A stretch of DNA of 64,000 bases, taken from Circinella minor (taxonomy: Eukaryota > Mucoromycota > Mucoromycetes > Mucorales > Lichtheimiaceae). The notes below the pieces were generated by a model. That model was not told where the DNA came from and ran no database searches. It worked only from the letters and a program-made list of their open reading frames with translations. The stretch spans positions 1 to 64,000 of the forward strand of contig JAEPRB010000180.1 of assembly GCA_016758965.1 (NCBI GenBank), given 5' to 3'. This document shows positions 46,385 to 59,818 of the stretch, piece by piece. How positions within the stretch are numbered: position 1 is the first letter of the stretch; each line of letters starts with the position of its first letter. The translations under genes were made by a program, and so were the position numbers.

Positions 46385-48601
46385 TAGTAGTTGATAGAAT
46401 ATATAAACCGAAGAATGTCATTTAATTAATTGCGAATGTTTGGATTTTGTGTAACAAATATTTTATAATGCAATAATCAGGTCAAAGCTTTTTTTTTATT
46501 TATTTACTTAGCTAGTACGAAATGACCAGTGTCCCTTTGAAACAAGATGGCTGGATAGTTGCGGTTTGTTGATTATATACAAAAGAAAGCATACTGAACA
46601 AGAAAAAAATGCAAATGATTAATACCAAGCTAGAATTTTTGCTGCTAGATTATTTTTCGAATAAATACTCTTGTGGTACCCATGAGAGTAGTAAGGGAAA
46701 GGAGAGAAATTATATAGAGGATCTAGTGGGGTAAGCGCGGAAACAAGCAGTACTGTATACAAACATATGACAAAGCTAGGTGTCAGCGGTATCAACACTC
46801 TCGATGATATTGCTGGTGGAACCTGGGATCGCACCGGTACCTTCGCAAAATAGGAAGAAGGCGAGTTAACTGTCTTCAAGGGGGCTAACCTCTTTAAGTA
46901 TTATACTAGCTATTAAAGATCCAATTATTTGTAGAGCTTATATTACTGTTCATAGTCTTTAATGCTATTATAAATAAACCATAAGCTTTAAAGGACTTTT
47001 ATTATTACTTAATAGATTACATTTAAACTAACGAGGTTCTTATTTTTTTTGTGTACGCTAAAATATTTGCAACGACAGGATCATTGTTACGTATTTCGTG
47101 TATTGATAATATTTTATTCTAAACAAAAATTATTCTACCGATATATTCTATATCCTTTATCCTTAAACTTTGCGTGCTTAGGAAGGGTACGTAATATAAT
47201 GAAAATGCAAATTTATAATTACAGAAATAGTTTATTTATTCTTTACAACCATAATTGCAATAATACGTAACGCATCATATGTCGAGCTTTTTTTGTTTTT
47301 TTCTTTATATTATTCCAGTGAAATATGGTTAAGCTGTCATGTTATAAGTAATCCTTCTCGTACAACACAGGTTAGAGCTGTTTAAAGAAAATTTGCGGCA
47401 TAGGTACCAAGAGTGAAATGTACTGTGGGGTTTTTTTTTTAATTTTATTTTCGATATCACAATATCAAAATGAATGGGTCGATGAGAATGAACCAAAAAA
47501 AAAAAAAAAAAGTATAAGGATCAATTGTAATGCGCACTAAAATTTTAAATAGTAGATGCAATTGTGCTACACTATAGAAAATTAGCAACATATCATTTCT
47601 TCAACAGCTGCTATAATCCCAACTTTATCACCTTAAGTTTTATCAGCAACAAGCAATGCAATTGGTTTACAAACCGTCCATCTTCAAATCTAAATTTTTG
47701 CTATAATGATGATATGTAGTATATATGTATTTTCTCAGAAACTTTTCCCACCTTGTACCAGTGTTGTTGTCTAGAAGTGAATTAGACATATACAAAATAA
47801 GTAAATTATCCCAAAAGCATATATTATAACATCAAATTTCTGTTCAAATTATTATTTTTTTATTTATTTTTGTACTTTTATTATTATTACGTAATAAAAA
47901 AAACTCAAACATGAAAAAAAAAGTAAAGAAGAAAGGTGCATACTGACTTGGATCGTTATATGTCGAAAATTGAGAAATATACACACCCCATCGGGTAATA
48001 ATACTCCCACTAATGAAGTTATTAAAATCTACTAACGATATGTAAGTCTGTGAAGTACTTTAGGAATTTATTATAAGAGAAAAAAACAAGAAATGAAATG
48101 AAAAGAATAACATAGATAAAGGGAAATATAATCATCCGTGTCAATTCTACAATAAGAACAGTTTCTTCGAGTTGTAAACTCTAATGCTTCAGTTACATTC
48201 TTCATATCATTATATGCACAAATGTATTACCAGCAAGCAGCGGAGGTACTACGTAGGAGAGGAACGTTTTTGGGGAACGAGTTTTTTTTTTGTTGTTATC
48301 GTACACGTTTTTGTTTGTATTTGAGATACAAAGGTTAAATGGAACAGTTAAATTAGACTAAGAACTGCAATCAAAAGTACGTATCATAGAAACCTTGTAT
48401 AACCATAAATCATCGACTGCTACACACTGCTTATCCCTCTGGCGAAACATTGGTGTTACTCAATAAATGTCATATTTTGACAAAAATTTTCTCAAAAACT
48501 AATGCTCAAGATCTTTTTGTAATGCATTATTAAACATAACCTGGGGTTTGAAAAGTTCATTACTTTATTTCTGACAACTTCTTGCCAATTCTTATTTTAA
48601 G
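46385..48601. other. Gene-poor region
   Basis: No confident gene. 46720-46870 is less AT-rich than its surroundings and carries a short frame on each strand without a known family. Near 47946 a stretch reads LDRYMSKIEKYTHPIG on the plus strand and may be an eroded exon. Otherwise AT-rich sequence. Confidence 0.4.
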
Positions 48602-49770
48602 GTCGGATATCTAACATTCCAACGATTGAGGCCAATATACACCTATTAAGATCAGCATCTTCTTTGATCAACAAGGTTGGTATTACCACGTTTGAGTTTT
48701 TCCCATGATTCGTAATACTATTTAAATTTATATTGTACTGTTATTAAATCCCGTGCTTCAAAGATCAGCACGCGAGTTAAAAATAGCTGAAGCTTATATT
48801 ATAATGACAGATATATGTGCCACTGGCGGAGGTATGCAGAAAAAAAATTAAAGAATTACGTACATAAACCATGCTATACATGTATTTTAGACAACATTTT
48901 TAACCAGTATAATAAATGGCAGTAATGAAAATAGTTCATTTTGATACATAACAAACGAGAATTATGTAAAATATGTTCCATTCGTCTTTTAATATTTTAA
49001 TGTATACAGTATATAAATACCTAGCGAATAATATGTTAGCGGTGGAAGCTACCAACTGGAGAGACATTTATACGTAATGCTTTAACACAACCATCGGTTT
49101 TATCATTATTACTGGAATTGGAAACTAACAATAAGCATAGCAGTAGCAGCAAAGATCGACAGAAATAGGAACACGGAAATTCATTTTAGTATTTTCCCGT
49201 ACCCAATAACTGAAAAGCGGGTCGAAATGTTGTTGTTTTTGCGCAAATACAAATCCACATAGAAATACCTTAGGCTTGTCAGAGCACCTAGTAAATTTCT
49301 ACTCAACCCATACGATTAACAAGTACATTTCAAACAATTCCAATGCAACAGTTTCGTATGTTGTATTGTAACAATTTTGATTATAGCATGGAACTTGTTG
49401 TCATTTTACTTAATACATGCTGCCGTCACATCATTCAAGAGGTTTAACTGCAGAGTCTAATTGTTAAAAAAAGCTTTGTTACCACCAAGGGCTTCACTTA
49501 TACAGAACTTAATAATAAAAATGATAAGAGTTGTAGTATATTGACAATGGACCGGTAATTTGATCAATTTATTAATCAACAACAAAGAATGTATTTATAT
49601 AGAATACGGTGAGTAGTTGTATAGATGAATTGTTTCAATACGTATCACAATTACTGTAGGTATCTGATGATATAGAACAAGTACATGAAGAAGTTGAAGA
49701 AGAAGAAAAAAAGTTGTGTTGTGAATTTGGCGAAAAAGAAATGTTATTATCAACTTTACATATTTGTTGA
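48602..49770 (+). pseudogene. Exon-like fragments of an unidentified, probably decayed gene
   Basis: Four plus-strand blocks have coding character. 48604-48675 reads RISNIPTIEANIHLLRSASS. 48765-48831 reads SARELKIAEAYIIMTDICAT. 49040-49168 reads RWKLPTGETFIRNALTQPSV and ends in TAG. 49660-49770 reads SDDIEQVHEEVEEEEKK and ends in TGA. Blocks two to four are bordered by AG acceptor or GT donor dinucleotides, but I could not join them all in one frame, and the third and fourth each have their own stop. They look like neighbouring exons of one helical protein, with a GG / RWKLPTGE junction that reads naturally but is one base out of phase. Decay, sequencing error or unusual splicing are all possible. 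Family not recognised. Confidence 0.4.
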
Positions 49771-49915
49771 TCGACTTTTAGTTGACGACAAAGAGGAACT
49801 GGATACTTTTTTCATGCGTTGCATAAAAGGATTATGCAAGCTCGTATAGCTGATTTCATCTATAGAAAGATTACAATAGCATTATATAAAATAAAATAAA
49901 ATAAAAAGACCGTTA

Positions 49916-50751
49916 CAGAGGATCCCCGTTAATTTCATATCCGTTAATTTTCACACTCATTAACTTCACCAAAAATTAAGGAATGGTAAAAGTAACATAA
50001 TAAAATTTTCACATCCCCTTTTATTTCACTTTCATAGCACCTAGCGGCATTGAATCCTTAACGGATGTAATAAAAAAAATTATTTATGTGATAAGTAGAA
50101 GGATCGCAATTAAATTAGTATACAGGATAAGTTGCTTTTTTATTACACCACTTGTATGTTTATTTTCTTCCTGTTTTTCCTCTTTAAGCCTTTGGATATT
50201 GCACTAATATCAGGTGCCGTTAACAAATCGAACTCATTTTTAGCCCATAATGCTAGTGATCAGTTTGTCATGGTTCGTGGGCTAAGTTTTTTCTTCTCAG
50301 CCCGAATACTATACTGTTCAGCTGTCAATCCAGCGTCAGATTTGGTTACTTTCGTCCTGTTTTGGTATATTAGAGCAAAAATATAGAGAGATTGGAAAAA
50401 ATGGAGTTACGTATATAAAAAATAAATTATCTCTGGAGCTCTTGGGAAACTATATATAGCTTTTTGTTTTTCAAAGATGAATAAAAGTTAGGTATAAACG
50501 TGCTCAAATAAGAAAAAGAAATAGTTACAAAATTTCATTAAGAACAAGCGCATAGAAATAATTTATTAATTAATACGTACGCATTTTGATACATTAAAAA
50601 AAGATATACAGTAATGAGCTGAAGTACGTATTCAATATATGCACACTCTTTGAAAAAATGTCATAGTACGTATCCGTTAATTTTCACACCCCTTTATTTT
50701 CACCAAAAAAAAAATGGAAAATGGCCCTATGAAATTAACAGGGATCCTCTG
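49916..50751. mobile_element. Non-autonomous pogo/Tigger-type element
   Basis: Inverted repeats of about 25 bases: CAGAGGATCCCCGTTAATTT at 49916 and its near-complement ending at 50751. TA dinucleotides flank both ends (49914-49915, 50752-50753). The CAG-start ends and TA target are typical of pogo elements in fungi. Repeated CCGTTAATTTTCACAC units are subterminal at both ends. The 836-base interior retains a transposase relic on the minus strand (50143-50376). Confidence 0.8.
50143..50376 (-). pseudogene. pogo transposase relic, CENP-B-type N-terminus
   Basis: A 78-codon minus-strand frame broken only by one TGA (50260-50262). After the stop it reads SLALWAKNEFDLLTAPDISA then ISKGLKRKNRKK, matching the helix-turn-helix of CENP-B/pogo transposases (L-x-x-WA-KxEF-L--APS-xTIS-LK). 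The DDE catalytic region is missing, so the element arose by internal deletion of an autonomous pogo copy. Confidence 0.65.
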
Positions 50752-51347
50752 TATAATCCCAGAAAATATTTAGGTACGTTGTTCCCCATACTTATACTGA
50801 TTTATCAAATCACTATTATTTTACTAAGTATATAAAAATAATGATAATTAAAAGTTTCTACCTGTTTACATGAAATGCCAGTTTAACGAGTACCATTTTA
50901 GGAGATTTACTGTAATTATTACATATTGTGTTCTTTTTTGCACACAGGGTTACTTAGAATCATTTGCTTACACTTGGGTTATCAACCCGGAAAATAATAT
51001 GTTTAAACAATAGGTATTATTATGACAAGGTTATGTAAAACTAAATAAGCATATTGCAAAATAAAGCAGACAAACCATATTCAATATATAAAAAAGGGTA
51101 AAACGAAAAGTTCCCATAGCTCTAGTCATTTCACAACAACAGTTTCACATACATATAAACGACTGTAACAGTGTGTTCCGAGTACGATGAGAAAAATGAT
51201 TGGATATTCTTTGTTTTATATAATATATATGTTTATATGTACAAGTATGAAGAAAGAAGGAAAGATATGATGAAAGAAAATAAAATAAAATAAAATAAAA
51301 AGATTATACTTTTTATTACAAGAAGAAAATGCGTTCGCCAATAACTA
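50752..51347. other. 3' flank of UNC80
   Basis: AT-rich sequence with an (AAAAT)n stretch near 51280-51300. No gene. Confidence 0.5.
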
Positions 51348-54300
51348 TCATGATGTTGCAGTAGGTGTCGTTGGTAGCTTGCTATTCGATGAAGCAGTAG
51401 AAGCATCTACTAACTGAGAGTGTAACTGCATGATCAGTCGCCATTCGTAGGATACCTTGCTTACTGCTGCACGGTATGTCCAAGGTCTTGACTGCTGCTG
51501 TGTATGGTTTTGTAGATGATCCGTACCCCAAGGTAATGTTGTTTTATACCCCAATGTATTTTGGATATTCATCAAGGCAGTGATCGTTTCAGCATGAATT
51601 ACATGTAATTCTGTTGAAGCTGGATTATTACCATTTGAAGTAGGCCTCCTTTGATTTTGTCGGTTCCGACTATTGTAAGATGGTGCTCGTGGTGATCCTC
51701 CTGCTTCATTTGCTAATGATGAATCAATACTTGGTGGTTGAACAGATAGGGTTGGTGATACTGGTGGTAGATTTTTCGTATTCGTATTACTACTACTGGG
51801 TATATGTAAACCAAGACCACATGTAGGTGAACTATCAGGTTGTTGTTGTTGCTGCTGCTGTTGCTCTTCGGGTGATTCACTTCCTGTATCATTTTGACCC
51901 CAGCTCTTCCATTGATTTGTTGAACGTCGACCTCCCATACTAGATGGTGAATTAAGCATGGAATTGGATCGACTAGTTGAAGGTGAAACACGACTGCCCA
52001 TTTCATTCAATTTTTCATCCAAAAAGCTATGCAAAAAAAGTTTTAAAGGGCTCTTGTAACAAACAACGAATTCGAGAAAACACCACGTTGCATAATCGTA
52101 AAGAATAGCTGTTGAAAGAGGTATATTGCTGTTTGTATTCGTATTGTTATTATTGCTGCCGATGATATTGCTGTTGTGAAGAAATGATGTATGATTCGAA
52201 TCGGGTGTTAATGGAGTCGGAGGAGCTGGAAATGCACTTGATGGACTAAGAGCTGGTGATAGCGTCATACGAGGAGAGGACCGACCGGAACGGGACTTCA
52301 ATGTTTTTAGTGTTTGACCAAAGATTAATGCTCCCTTGAGAAAATATGCAACTTGAACCCATGAACCTTTCACCTTGTCAAGTGACTTGGCCCCTCGTAA
52401 CAGAATAACTTTCATTGCAACAATACTAAGCGAAAACAAATGTGCAATTGATGTCGGCGTTTGCTGCTTTTTGTCTTTTGGATCTGAAAGTACTTCACCC
52501 ATTTCTGCTGCTGCTGAAGCCGTTCCTCCAGTACCATCATTTGCCGTTCCACCTCCACTACTGGTTGTTGTCTGACCAATATTGGAGGTCAATGCTGATA
52601 ATGAAAACCCACTCGACTTTGATTTTAAAAGGGAAGCTTGGCTACAACATTTAGATACATACGCCATCAGTCGCATCCAATTGGCTGTTGGTTCCGGTCT
52701 ATATCTACGTACAACCGAAATGGAACTATAATCCCAACGCAGGTCATATTGTAAACAGATGGGTATAATAATCTTGCCAATTAATAAAACTGACGGTTGC
52801 ATCCGCTCGATTTCACGTAACACATCTTGAGTTGAGTTTTCCATAATAGCTACAATAAGTCGTACAAGAACATTGCAAAACTTGGTATGTGCTTCTTGAC
52901 CCGATTCCCAATCTGATAGTCTTGTGGCAATCGATATACCAAACGAAACAAATTTTTCCATCATTAGCCCAGCAATATCGTTCATATTGACGGCCTTACC
53001 TTGACCATTTTCGAGGATAGTGGCAAATCCTTCATAAATACTGGCCAATTCGACAGTTCTCCATTGTGTACGTAATTGGGCATAGATTTGGAGTAGCATC
53101 GTTTTGAATGATTTTGTGTAGTTGCGCATATCGACCATAGACTGTAATGCATCAACCATATAACTCTTGATCCAGTCGGTTGGACAAATAGCACCACGGA
53201 TTGAAGAATAATCGCGCATAATAATGCGAATAATATTGGCCATTTTCTCATGATTGGTTTCTGTCAATACACCATGGCATTTGAAAAATTCGTTGACGAG
53301 AAGAACGAATTCTTTTTTAATTGTCAATCGATCATTTTGTTGCCATTGTTTACCATAAGCATGTTGTGTTGATTCTGGCCTACTTGTATTACTGCCATTG
53401 TTCATATTGTTTCCGTTGGCATTGTTTCCATTGATTCCTGCTCCAAGACCGGTTTGGTCATAACCTCCTGCAGCGCTACTGTTGTTATTACGATCTTCAA
53501 AGAAATGAGGAATTGTGATGTTGATATGAGGCGCAGCTGAATGACCACTTGTATTCGTCGTAGCAGCCGCTGGTTTTGCATTTTTGCTAAATTTAGCAAA
53601 TACGTCAATCAATGCAGCTATACCTTCTGATATAAGACCTGTTAAATTACCAAGGACACAGAAGCGAGGCAACATGTGACGCATCATTTTTACAAATTGT
53701 TCGGCACGCAAAGAGCCAGGATCGTAAGCAATAATCGTTAGGAATAGTTTTACGAAATTTTGCAACAAGAATGGTCGATTATCATAATCGCTGACGACCA
53801 TCGGAACAATGGGGGCAGTGACGCTACGTGCTAATGGTTTTAGGATTGTCGTTGATAAAGGCATCGCCATAGGATTACTTGCAGCATCAATACGTTCTTG
53901 TACACTACGCTCATGATCATCCAATTCGACTTGAAGTTGAAGACCCAATACATCAGATGTTGCACCTAGTCTTGGAGGATTATGCATGGATTGCATTAAG
54001 GAAAACAAATTGTCGGTCATCCAAGCACCAAGTGAAGTTGATTTGTCATATGCATTTAAGATGATAGGAACAAGAGCACCTAACATTTGAAACACAAATG
54101 TTTCTTCATGTACAGCATAGAATCGACACCAGGCAAATGTGATGGCAGATCGTACATGAGAATGTCGTTCAACCTCACAAAAAACCTTGAATAAAGCTGG
54201 TAAAAAGATACCATGGCCACGACTCCCCAAAAACAGCCGTTTAAATTTAGTAACGACACGGGTATACAAAATCAATGCCTGACCAATAATTTCAAAATCC

Positions 54301-57300
54301 ATATTATGTTCCATGATGATCATATTAACTCCTTTTAATATCCGTTCGAGTTCGTTACGATCATTATAATTCTTATTCAAGCCAAGCAAAAGTGAGTCAA
54401 TAAACCGAAGCCATACTCGCGCTCGTAAAGCTGACAATAATCCAACGTCTTCTTCTTGTTGGGACATCCGTGGTATAACTTTAAGTACATCAAGGTTGAT
54501 ATTAGCTTCTCGTTCTTCTTCTTCAAATACAAAAGTGGTATCTCGACGTTTGCGTAGATGGATATCTGGAAAATAGTTCTCAGGAGCACCGGGTTGAAAC
54601 GACGGTCGGTGTTTCTTCCTATTAGTTGCTGAGGGAGAAAAATGTCCTTGAGGTAATGACAACACTAATGGCTCATAATCCTGAAGTGTTTTTTTCACTG
54701 CATATACTTCGCGTGGATAACGTGTCAAAAAATTTGTCAAAAACTGAATATGGCTGATCCGTAACATAGCCACGCTAAATATTTCCCATGGTATATCCAA
54801 AATACTAAATGGTGTTCTTGTATCGGTTAACCCACGAGGAAACATATTTGCTGGCTGTTCATTGGTAAACCAAAACCGACCTGTACTTGTCAATAGATGC
54901 TCAATTTTGCTCTTGCGTAAATCTCTGGTCGATAATTCATTGGTTGATAACGCTAGTTCGGCCAAAATAGGATGAATTAATGTCATCAATATTAGGCCAT
55001 CTTCTTTGTTTTCACGTGTTAGCCACTTCAGCATACCAGCCAAATAATTGAACAAGATATAACTGAATCCAGGGGGTAATTTGGATCGTAGGTCGACTAG
55101 ATACCGTAACCGTGTCAACAATTCACGTTGATGATTAGTTTTGGATTTTCCGAGGTCACCAAGAAAAGGTCGTAAAAATAAAGCAGGGTCATCTCGCAAA
55201 AATATTTCCAATAGTTCACGTAATGCGTTTGATACACCACCAAAATCGTCACCCAGTAGATCAACCATACTAAGATTAGCAGATGTCAATGCATGGACAG
55301 TGGCTGCTCGTTTACGACGTGCAATAATCTTACTCACGTTTATACGCTTTGATTCGTTCTCGCCACCACCAGTACCTGAACGATTGGGTAATCCTGATCC
55401 ATCCCCTCCATCATTGGGTTCGTCTTCTTCTTCCAAGTAAAACGAAGGGAGTAGTGCCAAGGGTGTAAGAACTTTTTTCAATGCTTCATGTTCTTCTCCT
55501 TGATCATCATCATCCCAGCCTAATTCTTGAATTTGCCTTTTCAGTTCGATAGGAAAGTTGCTTGCATGTTTTAGTTTGGCCATCCATCGCGGTTCGTCCA
55601 TCGTGAATCGATTACTACCGAGATCAGTTGGAACAAAGGGTGTTGAAAAGGCACCACCATCGCCTCGGAAAGGCCGTTTACGCGATGATGTTGGTATATA
55701 TTCTTGTGCAAGAATGTTGAAACGGTATCCAGCAAGCGCAGCTTGTTTTTCTACAGCACGTAATCGACGAAATGGATCGCTACTATAGAATTTGTAAGTA
55801 AACCACATAATATCTTCTAACCTTCCCTGTATTTATTATCTAAGAGCTAATTCTTTCTTTTTACCTGTAAAAATCATGTGTAAATGCTTCGACAACATTT
55901 TTAGGTACTTTTTCAGCACACTGCATTAACAAAAATGCAGCAGGTACAAAAGCTCGTGGGTTTCGATCATCAATAAATCGTTCCCATAATGGATATACGA
56001 GGCGTGAGAATTCATTTGGTGTAAGAGATGTAAATACTGCAACTAGCAGTGAAAATACTGCACCAAATGGATCTTGATGAACGGACGCCATATCTTCCAA
56101 TCGTTTCTTTGCCAATTTAGAAGCCAAAATAACATTAGGTGTATGAGGTGGATTTAAATTAAGAGAAGCAGCGGCTGCTCGACTAATAGGATACATTTCA
56201 GCCATACATTGTCGCCGTTTGGTGTGAATTGGAAAGCTGTTATTATTGTCACTATCACTGGTCAGGACAAGGGTATCAATCAAATGTTCCATAGGTGAAG
56301 AATTCGATGTTCCTGTTGTAGAAAGGGGTGTCGAAAATGGTTGAGGTGATGGGTGAACAAGAGTTGATACAGGACGATCGCCATAATCCAAAACTTCATT
56401 TGTTTCATTTTCAAGCTGATCGACTGTCATTGCGTAAGTTATCCGTATCCGTTGAAACATAAGTGTAACGTCATCTAAATAATGATGATGTAAAATAGCT
56501 GATGTTCGTGCTGCTGCTGCTGCTTTTCTATTATCTGGTGTTGACGGGGATGAGTAAGCGTTACTATCGTTGTCATCGTCGTTAGAACTGTTGTTATCAT
56601 GATTATTTGTCTCACGAAAAAATTCTGCTGTTGCTACCGGTTGTGTTGCCCAATCAATTGCTCTTGTTAACCAACCTGGTCTGTGCGTTGTATTACAAAA
56701 AAATCGTGCATCCAAAAAAATATTCGATAGAATGACTCGCAATGGAATAGGGATCAAAACTAATTTTTCTTTAGCTGTCATGAATACAGACAGTCTTCGT
56801 TCCAAATCAATCAAAAATTTTTTGGCTACTTCATCTTCTTCCATGTTACGGGTTGAATCCGATTGTTTTTCACGTAGTTCCTTGATGGCCCACATAAATT
56901 CCATAGCAATTACACATTGTCCCACAGTGGTACTACCCCATTTTGTTGCTGATTCTCCCCCTAGTCCATCAAGAAGTTCGCTTTTAGCCCGTTCTTTGGC
57001 TACTTTTTTACTTCCCAAATCACTTAATAGGATGACGTTGATCATTTCTGCATCGTACATCCAGAATTGAACACCTGACATATACTTTCGAAGGCAAGTG
57101 ATTAGAGTCAACTGAATCGATATTTTATGTTCGTCATCCGAAGCTGCGCAGGTAATGACTGGTCGATAAAATACTGTACGATACGTTTGAGAAAGCCGAA
57201 ACAAAACTCTACATAGTGCTGGAGTAGGCGTTGGATACGTTGTTACTAATCGTTGAATAAATGTTGAGAGGGTTGCGTGAACGATTTTTTCACCAATATG

Positions 57301-59818
57301 ATTATCGTTGTCGTCATTCATATTAAAAGCCAAATTTTCATACATTTGGGTAACTTTCTCCCAGGTATCATCTTGAATAGTATCAGTGATGACTTGAATA
57401 AGAAGATCGTTTAAAGGGGAATTCCAAAAGCTTTCGAAATAAGATTTTAATGTATTAACGGTATGTCGCCATCCAAAAAAATCTGATTTGGGGTCCATAC
57501 TATTTTGAGTACTTAGTTGTTCGCGCATTAGATCTTCAACAGGAGGTGACGCTGGCGGCGGCCATGTTGGATCTGGAGACATATTATAAGCAGCAGAGGG
57601 TCGTGGACTGTGGTATGGTGATGATCGACGACTGCTAGAATGTGGTTCTTTTAGGTTGGTAATAGATAGTATGGATAAAACCATACCAATTGTGCTGACA
57701 TAGACGGATCGTTGATTATTGTTATCGTGCCAATCTGGTAAGAAAGTTTGTAGACTGGTAGCTGTCAATTTTTCTTGCACGAAATTTAATAATAAGGATA
57801 CAGAAGAGGATGATTGTCGAAGATCATCCTCGGATGCATTTATGAACCAGTCCGTGGCTATAATTATCATATAATTTTAATGTTACTATCACTCTATCTT
57901 CTGTTTTATATCTTTTTTCTATATATATTGACTTACCACTCTCTGATAAAACATACAATACAATGGAATAAGCGGGTTCTAACTGTGTGTCTGGCTCTTG
58001 CCAATAGCGCTAAATAGTAAATTAAAGAAAATCATTTAGTAAAACTATTAATAAATTAAGACTCCAATATTTAGTTGCATACACTGAATAAAATTAATTA
58101 CTTACAGGCAGAAATTTTTCAATTATCAGCTTTCCAATTGCTGCTTTTGATGCTGGATCCAGTTTCGATGTAAAAGTATTTGGCATTAATGACCGGCACA
58201 ATGCTTCCACAACGCAATAACGTGCGACAAGTACTGGAATTGAATCCATATTATTATTGTTGATATCATCTTCATTTTCCTCATCATGATGAAGGAAAAT
58301 ATTATGTTGAGGTATAATAAAATAACGATCCCATTCTGTCCCAACAAGTGGAATGATATTCCCATTGGATAATTTGTCTAATAAATCCAAAATGCTGGAT
58401 TGGATATGATCAAATTCTTCTTCATGACGTGATTGGGGACGTTCCAAACTTGTGGTTATTAAAGAAGAAGATGCAGATGAAAAAGCATCCACTAGGGTAT
58501 ATACCAATGCATGGAATGCAGCAAAGGAAGACGGCAAAAAATTTGGGTTGCCCATGCAAGGTGCTAACATTAATTTTAATGTAGCAACGAGGCGCATTTT
58601 AAGTTTAAGTTGGCCCAACTTTAAAAGTCTACAACAAAATATAATATGCTCAAAATTGTCCTAATAAAACAAGTAGCAGTATCCGGTTATCATTTAATCA
58701 GTAACTTTATAGAGTCAGATAGTAATGATGATAATAGTTGCCAATTTAGCCGATTAAAAAAACTTACAATTGGGTCCAGATGTTTAAAACGTTCACGTAT
58801 ATAATCGAAAATATCTAAGGCCTGCTGACAATCATTTACTATTATTTAAAATTTAAAAACTATTAAGTCAAATAGCTTCTAGAATATTTTTTGACACCCC
58901 ACAAATCACATGTTATACGCGCGTTATAAGTTCTTTTCTTTCTCTTTTGAAATCTTATAATGATCACTTACAATTGACTGGTGATTGACTAAACGGAACG
59001 GATAAAACACCCAGAATATCACTAGCAAAAGGTAACTGAGTTGCCAATTTATGTCGTTCCACAACTTCCAGAATTGAACTCATGATAGCGGCTATTCGGG
59101 TTTGGTCGGTCCGCACATCTTCATTCACCATATCACCATTGCTACCACCACCCATCATTAAATCAGCTCTAGAATATCGCATAAATAAATTTCTTCGACT
59201 ATTTCCGTTAGATCCTCCAGCTGTATCCTGATGGTGATGGTGATTGTCATTGGTCATTGAATTGTTGTTATTGCTATGTGGATCCATTGTATTATGGTGC
59301 ATTCCATTTGCAAAACTTGCTTGACGATGTCTTCCATGTGGCCGCAGCAAGATTTTTTCTAAATCACGTTCCAGCCGTACAATATCCTGTTGTGCTGTTG
59401 TAGTAGTAGCATAAATTCCACCTCTTGCTCGTAAATACTGTCGATGATGATATCCTCCACCGTTGAAACCGTTGCTACCATTGGGCGTGTAATTCGGAGT
59501 TGTTGCTGTCGTGATACTTGGAGTAATACTTGTTGGTTGTGTTGTTGAAAAACTGTTCGCGCTACTACTAACGTTACTACTTGTACTTGGTTGGTTTCGT
59601 AAAAATAGATTGTGTCCACGACCTAAACGGACAGCGACAGCCGCAGCCGTGGCGGTAGCTGGCATAGAAGGTCGACTAGCATCGCCTTTTTTCGGTTGCT
59701 GTTGATTGTTATTATTTCTATGATGAAGCGATGTATTTCGTAACGGTGGTAATAATTTTGGTTGAGATACGAAAACGGATGGGGATGAATGACCATTGCC
59801 GTTACGCTCGTTCGACAT
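51348..59818 (-). CDS. UNC80: UNC80 homologue (NALCN-complex-type helical repeat protein)
   Basis: Exons 58972-59818, 58768-58838, 58106-58618, 57937-58009, 55865-57857 and 51348-55782 give 2643 residues (human UNC80 about 3260). The first 240 residues are Asn/Ser/Thr/His-rich and disordered; the rest is mainly alpha-helical repeats. Blocks that follow the animal UNC80 order include LLMQCAEKVPKNVVEAFTHD, FYSSDPFRRLRAVEKQAALA with YRFN, FTMDEPRWMAKL, GFSYILFNYLAGMLKWLTRE, and HVRSAITFAWCRFYAVHEET. The last intron needs the acceptor at 55783-55784; nearer AGs put the long final exon out of frame. In animals UNC80 links UNC79 to the NALCN sodium-leak channel; fungi have the NALCN relatives Cch1 and Mid1. 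C-terminal 300 residues are Ser/Asn/Gln-rich. Role here is inferred. Confidence 0.78.

Noticed and set aside
46775..46870. Possible tRNA-like stretch (GGTGGAACCTGGGATCGCACC)
   Set aside because: It lacks a proper B box (GGTTCGAnTCC) and I could not fold acceptor, anticodon and T arms together.
46619..46879. 86-codon minus-strand frame in a locally less AT-rich stretch
   Set aside because: A short plus-strand frame overlaps it, and neither resembles a known protein; not enough to call a gene or a relic.
55783..55864. UNC80 exon 6 starting at the ATG MWFTYKFY (55808)
   Set aside because: The acceptors that keep this ATG are out of phase with exon 5; the acceptor at 55783-55784 restores a continuous frame (HDFYSSDPFRR).
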